Position numbers and translations under genes: made by a program
Part shown: in pieces, positions 59,748 through 64,000 of the stretch
Numbering within the stretch: the first letter of the stretch is position 1
Layout of the letters: each line of letters begins with the position of its first letter
Origin: Physcomitrium patens
Lineage: Eukaryota > Streptophyta > Bryopsida > Funariales > Funariaceae
DNA: 64,000 bases
Assembly (NCBI RefSeq): GCF_000002425.4
Contig: NC_037271.1
Span: 11,416,786-11,480,785, forward strand
Direction of reading: 5' to 3'
Notes under the pieces: model-generated
Databases searched by the model: none
What the model was told of the DNA's origin: nothing
Seen by the model: the letters and a program-made list of their open reading frames with translations, nothing else

Positions 59748-61422
59748 TGTCGTATTATGTGCTATCCTGCTCGAGAACGTGCCGGGCGTCTGGCTGTAGA
59801 AGGTAGTATGGAGATTCGCCAATAGTCAAGCAGTCTATCAGTTTTTGACTGCTGGAATATAAACGACTGCAAGAATACATCGCAAATCTATACGGATGCC
59901 CTTCGACTGCTTGTCAAAGTCCTTTTTGTCCCAGCCGATAGGTCTCTAGACGTTACAGAGAACCCCAAATAATCCACTCTGCTAATCTCCGATACCGCTT
60001 TGTACTTATGATCTTGTATCCACTGACTATCTTGTTAGATTAACCCAATAAATTTCATTCACTCTGCATACTCAATCCTTTAGACACCCTTTTAATTCTT
60101 CAATCACAGACGTAACTCAATTTCACAAAACAGTCAAGAGTAATCAAACCCACTTCATTAAAAAATCCCGATTCACCATTACAACACTGACTTCAGCAAT
60201 GATTGCCTCAGTCTTCCCAAAACTCTATGAAGAAGAAAAATCCAATCCTCCGTCTTTTCTTCCCCGACTCGAAGCATGAAGCTCCTCTCCAACCCCCTTG
60301 ATCTTCAAAAATCTCCAATGAAACCGAACTAGTAACCTTGAAAAAAAAAAGCTTGAAGCTAGCTCTTCGATCCAAAAAAAACCCCCTCCCTTGATCTGAA
60401 AAAAAAAAAAAAAAAAAAAACCCTAAAACTTATTCTTCTCCTAACCTTATACTCTGAATTTCTTCAATCTTTCGTCTTGGATCCGGAATTGGCTCCCATC
60501 GTCAGAGCTTAGATCCAAAATTGGCTCCCGCCGTCAGAGCTTTCTCCTCCATTTTTACCTTTAAGAAATCCATTTACCAAAAACAACGTTCCCTGAAACG
60601 GCACAGAGAATAGGACAGCCTGAAACAGAATCGAAATCCCGTACTCGGGTCCACATTGAGTCGCCCGACCAATTCAGGTCTCATATTGGGTAAGATGCCC
60701 GTAGTAACCTGGATGTTTGTGTAATTGGGTCAAATTGGTCATTTGCGTCAGACTGGTTGAGGCCCGTAGTAAGATCTGGATTTTCCCGTAACTAGACTGC
60801 ATTGGGTTGCCCGACCAATGCTGGTCTCATATTGGGTAAGATGCCCGTAGCAACCTAGATGTTCCCGTAATTGGATCAAATTGGTCCTTCGCGTCAGATT
60901 GGCTGAGGCCCGTAATAAGACCTAGATTTTTCCGTAACTAGACTGCATTGGGTTGCCCGACCAATGCAGGTCTCATATTGGGTAAGATGCCCATAGCAAC
61001 CTGGATGTTCCCGTAATTAGACTGCATTGGGTTGCCCGACCAATGCAGGTCTCATATTGGGTAAGATGTCCGTAGTAACCTGGATGTTCCCGTAACTAGA
61101 CTGCATTGGGTTGCCTGACCAATGCAGGTCTCATATTGGGTAAGAGGACCCGGATTGGGTTCTTGAAATTGGATCCAATTGGCTCTTCAAACCAAGTTCA
61201 CCCGTCGTGTGAATTGGTCCTTTCTCTTCCTGCTCACTCCCGTTATTGGAATCGAACGGAGCATTTCAGTATGCCCCGGCTGATTGTAATGGGGTGACTG
61301 AACCTGGCCACTCAGTATTTGCACTGGAGTTGGTCGTTGCTCCTAATATTCGAGGTAACTGAACATTAATGAAAGTCCCCTTTCTTTATATTTTCATGGT
61401 ATACTCGTGTTACAACACGACA
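59748..61422 (-). repeat. 5' LTR of element B
   Basis: 1675 bp. It includes an A-rich run (about 60401-60420) absent from the partner LTR, which accounts for much of the length difference, and five tandem units. Confidence 0.9.
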
Positions 61423-61426
61423 ACGT

Positions 61427-61749
61427 GGCGATGTTCTATAGGACCTCCAATATGTATTGACTTTGTAGGACACATGCCTTGACTTACAAGGCAATTTTTT
61501 CTATGTGTGGGCCATATTATTAGCTTGGTCTTTAAGCTAACAACATGTGTGGCACATGGCCAACTTGTTGACCACGTTTCTAATCCAAAAAGTCAATTAA
61601 AGATACCTATAAAGTCAAAGCAGTATCTATGAAGGTTCTAGGAAGCTTTTATACCAAATACTATAGAATTAACTTACTTTTATTTATTTTTACTTACTTC
61701 TACGTATTTATATATATAAGTATTGGCTTACATGAGTATGTCCAAGACA
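61427..61749 (-). repeat. 3' LTR of element A6, second part
   Basis: It resumes the A6 LTR after element B and ends CCAAGACA at 61749. Confidence 0.85.
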
Positions 61750-62957
61750 TTACCCCCCTTCTAGGGATGAGTTTTATGAGGAGCGATCATCATATGTTGA
61801 AGAAATCTATGATGTGACAAATTATATTCGCCACATACTCTGATCTTTATTCTCTTCGAAGGTGATTGATAGGGCCTCTCAACCATCGGTAGTGTCCCAT
61901 ACCAAGGTGGGAAGACCACTGAATTATTTGATCATTGTTGACGCCTTCATAACTTCCTTTGAATAGAACATTTGAAATACCATCAGGCATTGTTCAAACC
62001 TCTAGTAAAATCACCAAACATCGGGAGTCTCTTTCCAAGTCGTGATACCAAATGCATTATATTTTGCCATCTATTCGAGGAAGAACATGTCGTTTTTGAA
62101 GATCTTCATCTCAATTGCATCATTTTTAAGGTTGTGATAATCGTAATGTTTCATCTGGCAAATCAATAAATGAAGGCTCTGAAGTCGAATCCACTAGTTG
62201 TTGGTTCTCTATCTCCTTAGCGTCGTAACTACAAAGAAGCTACAAACAAAGATTGAAAGTAGAATGTTATCTTGCCTAGATGTTGTTTCTTTTATAAAGA
62301 AGGTTTTCATCTTGATTTTGATGGATGTCGTTAATGAAAAGCCTCCATCGCCTTTGCTGCATTTGTAAGATTCTTTATTGGCTCCCATGTGCATTCACTA
62401 ATATCATATCCATGCCAATGGACAAGATATTTTAATTTATTTCAGCGTCGCCTTGAATCTAAGACTTCTTTTACATCAAACTCTTCATTATTGTCCACTT
62501 GTATAGGAGGAGGTAGAGCTTGTCGTCTTCTTGGTATGTCCACTATCTAGTATGGTTCAAGAAGAGACACGTGGAATATTGGATGGATTTTTATTGACTC
62601 CGATAGATGTAAACGATATGCAACTGGATTGATTTGTGTAGAAATAGAAAATAGTCCAAGCCTTCGATAGTCCAACTTGTCACAAGAACGAGTAGTCTTG
62701 ATATTGCGACGAAGTAGCCATACCTTATCACCCAAGTAGAATGGTGGTTGTTCGTTTTGATAAACATCCGCATTGACCTTTTGTTATTCTTGAGCTTCTT
62801 TTAACTGTGCCTTTATCGTTGCATGTAGCTCTGACAAATGAATTGCTAAATCTTTCACAATAGGATTACCAACTTTTGAAAAGTCAAAAGTATCAAGTCG
62901 TGGATGATAACCATAATTAACAAAGAAAGGTGTTTGTTTTGTAGGAGAATGTACCGT
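61750..62957 (-). pseudogene. A6 internal 3' part: integrase C-terminus, chromodomain, ORF-X
   Basis: On minus from 62957: end of the integrase core region, integrase C-terminus (62735-62547, GDKVWLLRRNIKTTRSCDKL then HPIFHVSLLEPY), chromodomain remnant (about 62510-62350), pol stop region, ORF-X (62212-61790, 423 nt, ATG changed to ATA) and the purine stretch before the LTR. The sequence is cut at 62957 by a family-B LTR. The rest of A6 lies beyond the window. Confidence 0.8.
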
Positions 62958-64000
62958 TGTCGTATTACATGCTTTCCTACTCGAGAATGCGCCGGGCGTC
63001 TGGCTGTAGAAGGTAGTATGGAGATTTGCTAATATTCAAACAGTCTATCAGTTTTTGATTGTTGGAATATAAACGACTGCAAAAATATACCGTAAATCTA
63101 TACGGATGCCCTTCGACTGCTCACCAAAGTCCTTTTTGTCCCAGCCGGTAGGTCTCTAGACGTTACAGAGAATCCCGAACAACCCAAACAACTAATCTTC
63201 AATACCGCTTTATACTCACGATCTTGTATCCACTGACTGTCTCATTGGATTAACCCAATAAATTTCATTCACTCCGCATACTCAATCCTATAGACACCCT
63301 TTTAATTCTTCATCACAGACGTAACTCGATTTCACAAAACAGTCAAGAGTAATCAAACCCACTTCATTAAAAATCCCGATTCACCATTACAACACTGACT
63401 TCAGCAACGATTGCCTCAGTCTTTCCAAAACCCTATGAAGAAAAAAAACCCAATTCTCCGTCTTTTCTTCCCCGACCCGAAGCATGAAGCTAGCTCTCCG
63501 ACCCTTCAAAATTCCCCCAAAAAACTTTTCTCTCCCCTCTCATTTCGTAACCTTAATTCTGAATTTCTTCAATCCACCGTCTTGGATCCGAAATTGGCTC
63601 CCACCGTCAGAGCTTGGATCCAAAATTGGCTCTCGCCGTCAGAGTTTTCTCCTCCATTTTTACCTTTAAGAGATCCTTTCACCGAAAACAACGTTCCCTG
63701 AAATGGCACAGAGAACAGGACAACCTGAAATAGAATCGAAACCCCGTAATCGGGACCACATTGAGTCGCCCGACCGATTCAGGTCTCATATTGGCTAAGA
63801 GTCCAGTAGTAAGACCCGGATGTTCCCGTAATTGGATCAAATTGGTCCTTCGCATCAGATTGGCTGAGGCCCATAGTAAGACCTGGATTTTCTCGTAATT
63901 AGACTGCATTGGATTGCCCGACCAATTCAGGTCTCATATTGGGTAAGAGGACCCGGATTGAATTCTTGAAATTGGATCTAATTGGCTCTTCGAACCAGGC
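62958..64000 (+). mobile_element. Family-B LTR, truncated by the window end
   Basis: It begins TGTCGTATTAC after CCGT (62954-62957), inside A6. The 1043 bp present follow the family-B LTR and carry two tandem-unit motifs, like the solo LTR at 13067-14732. Whether it is solo or part of an element cannot be seen. Confidence 0.85.

Larger units (their letters stand above)
52127..61422 (-). mobile_element. Element B: full-length gypsy retrotransposon with fungal-type pol motifs
   Basis: 9296 bp, minus orientation. The 5' LTR is 59748-61422 (1675 bp) and the 3' LTR is 52127-53766 (1640 bp); both are bounded TGTCGT...ACGACA, with 4-bp duplication ACAT/ACGT. On minus the interior order is gag, zinc knuckle, protease, RT, RNase H, integrase. 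Coding is broken only by about five stops and one frame change, so it is far better preserved than family A. No chromodomain is visible after integrase. It sits inside the LTR of A6. Confidence 0.93.

Overview
The window looks like nuclear DNA of a land plant, most likely a moss. Three ordinary plant gene families are present: a spliced type-A cytokinin response regulator, a BAG6-like co-chaperone with an IQ motif, and an Em-type (group 1) LEA gene. Plant telomere-like CCCTAAA units also occur. The moss placement is an inference from the gene styles, the AT-rich repeat fraction and a gypsy element with fungal-type motifs; no single base pattern proves it.

Genes sit in GC-richer islands. Island 1 (about 2.6-5.1 kb) holds the Em-type LEA gene, readable end to end but broken by two single-base frameshifts. 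Island 2 (about 37.0-49.0 kb) holds the response regulator (+, five exons, 40870-42642) and the BAG6-like gene (-, two exons, 48201-43625), which converge tail to tail. The 3.8 kb before the response regulator has no gene I recognise.

The rest is nested Ty3/gypsy retrotransposon sequence. Family A has LTRs near 561 bp, gag, and pol (protease, reverse transcriptase, RNase H, integrase, chromodomain). It also has a reading frame of about 140 codons between pol and the 3' LTR that I do not recognise (called ORF-X here). Copies are: relic A0 (1-2.5 kb); relic A1 (6923-28876), split by element T (11291-27518), itself split by element Z; A4 (28970-35363), complete with matching 561-bp LTRs and a 5-bp target duplication; relic A5 (49.1-51.9 kb, with a solo LTR inside it); and A6 (51889 to beyond the window).

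Family B has LTRs of about 1.65 kb. It appears as a solo LTR (13067-14732), a diverged solo LTR carrying telomere-like repeats (19921-21731), a full minus-strand element (52127-61422) with fungal-type pol motifs, and a copy running off the right end (62958-64000).

The T/Z nest forms a large inverted repeat centred near 20,970. Its arms are almost identical and share premature stops. The target duplications of inner element Z now stand in inverted order (ATAGT at 12746-12750, ACTAT at 19335-19339). The simplest reading is that Z inserted into T in the opposite orientation, and recombination between the two pol arms later flipped the centre and homogenised about 3.3 kb. No tRNA, rRNA or CRISPR was found.
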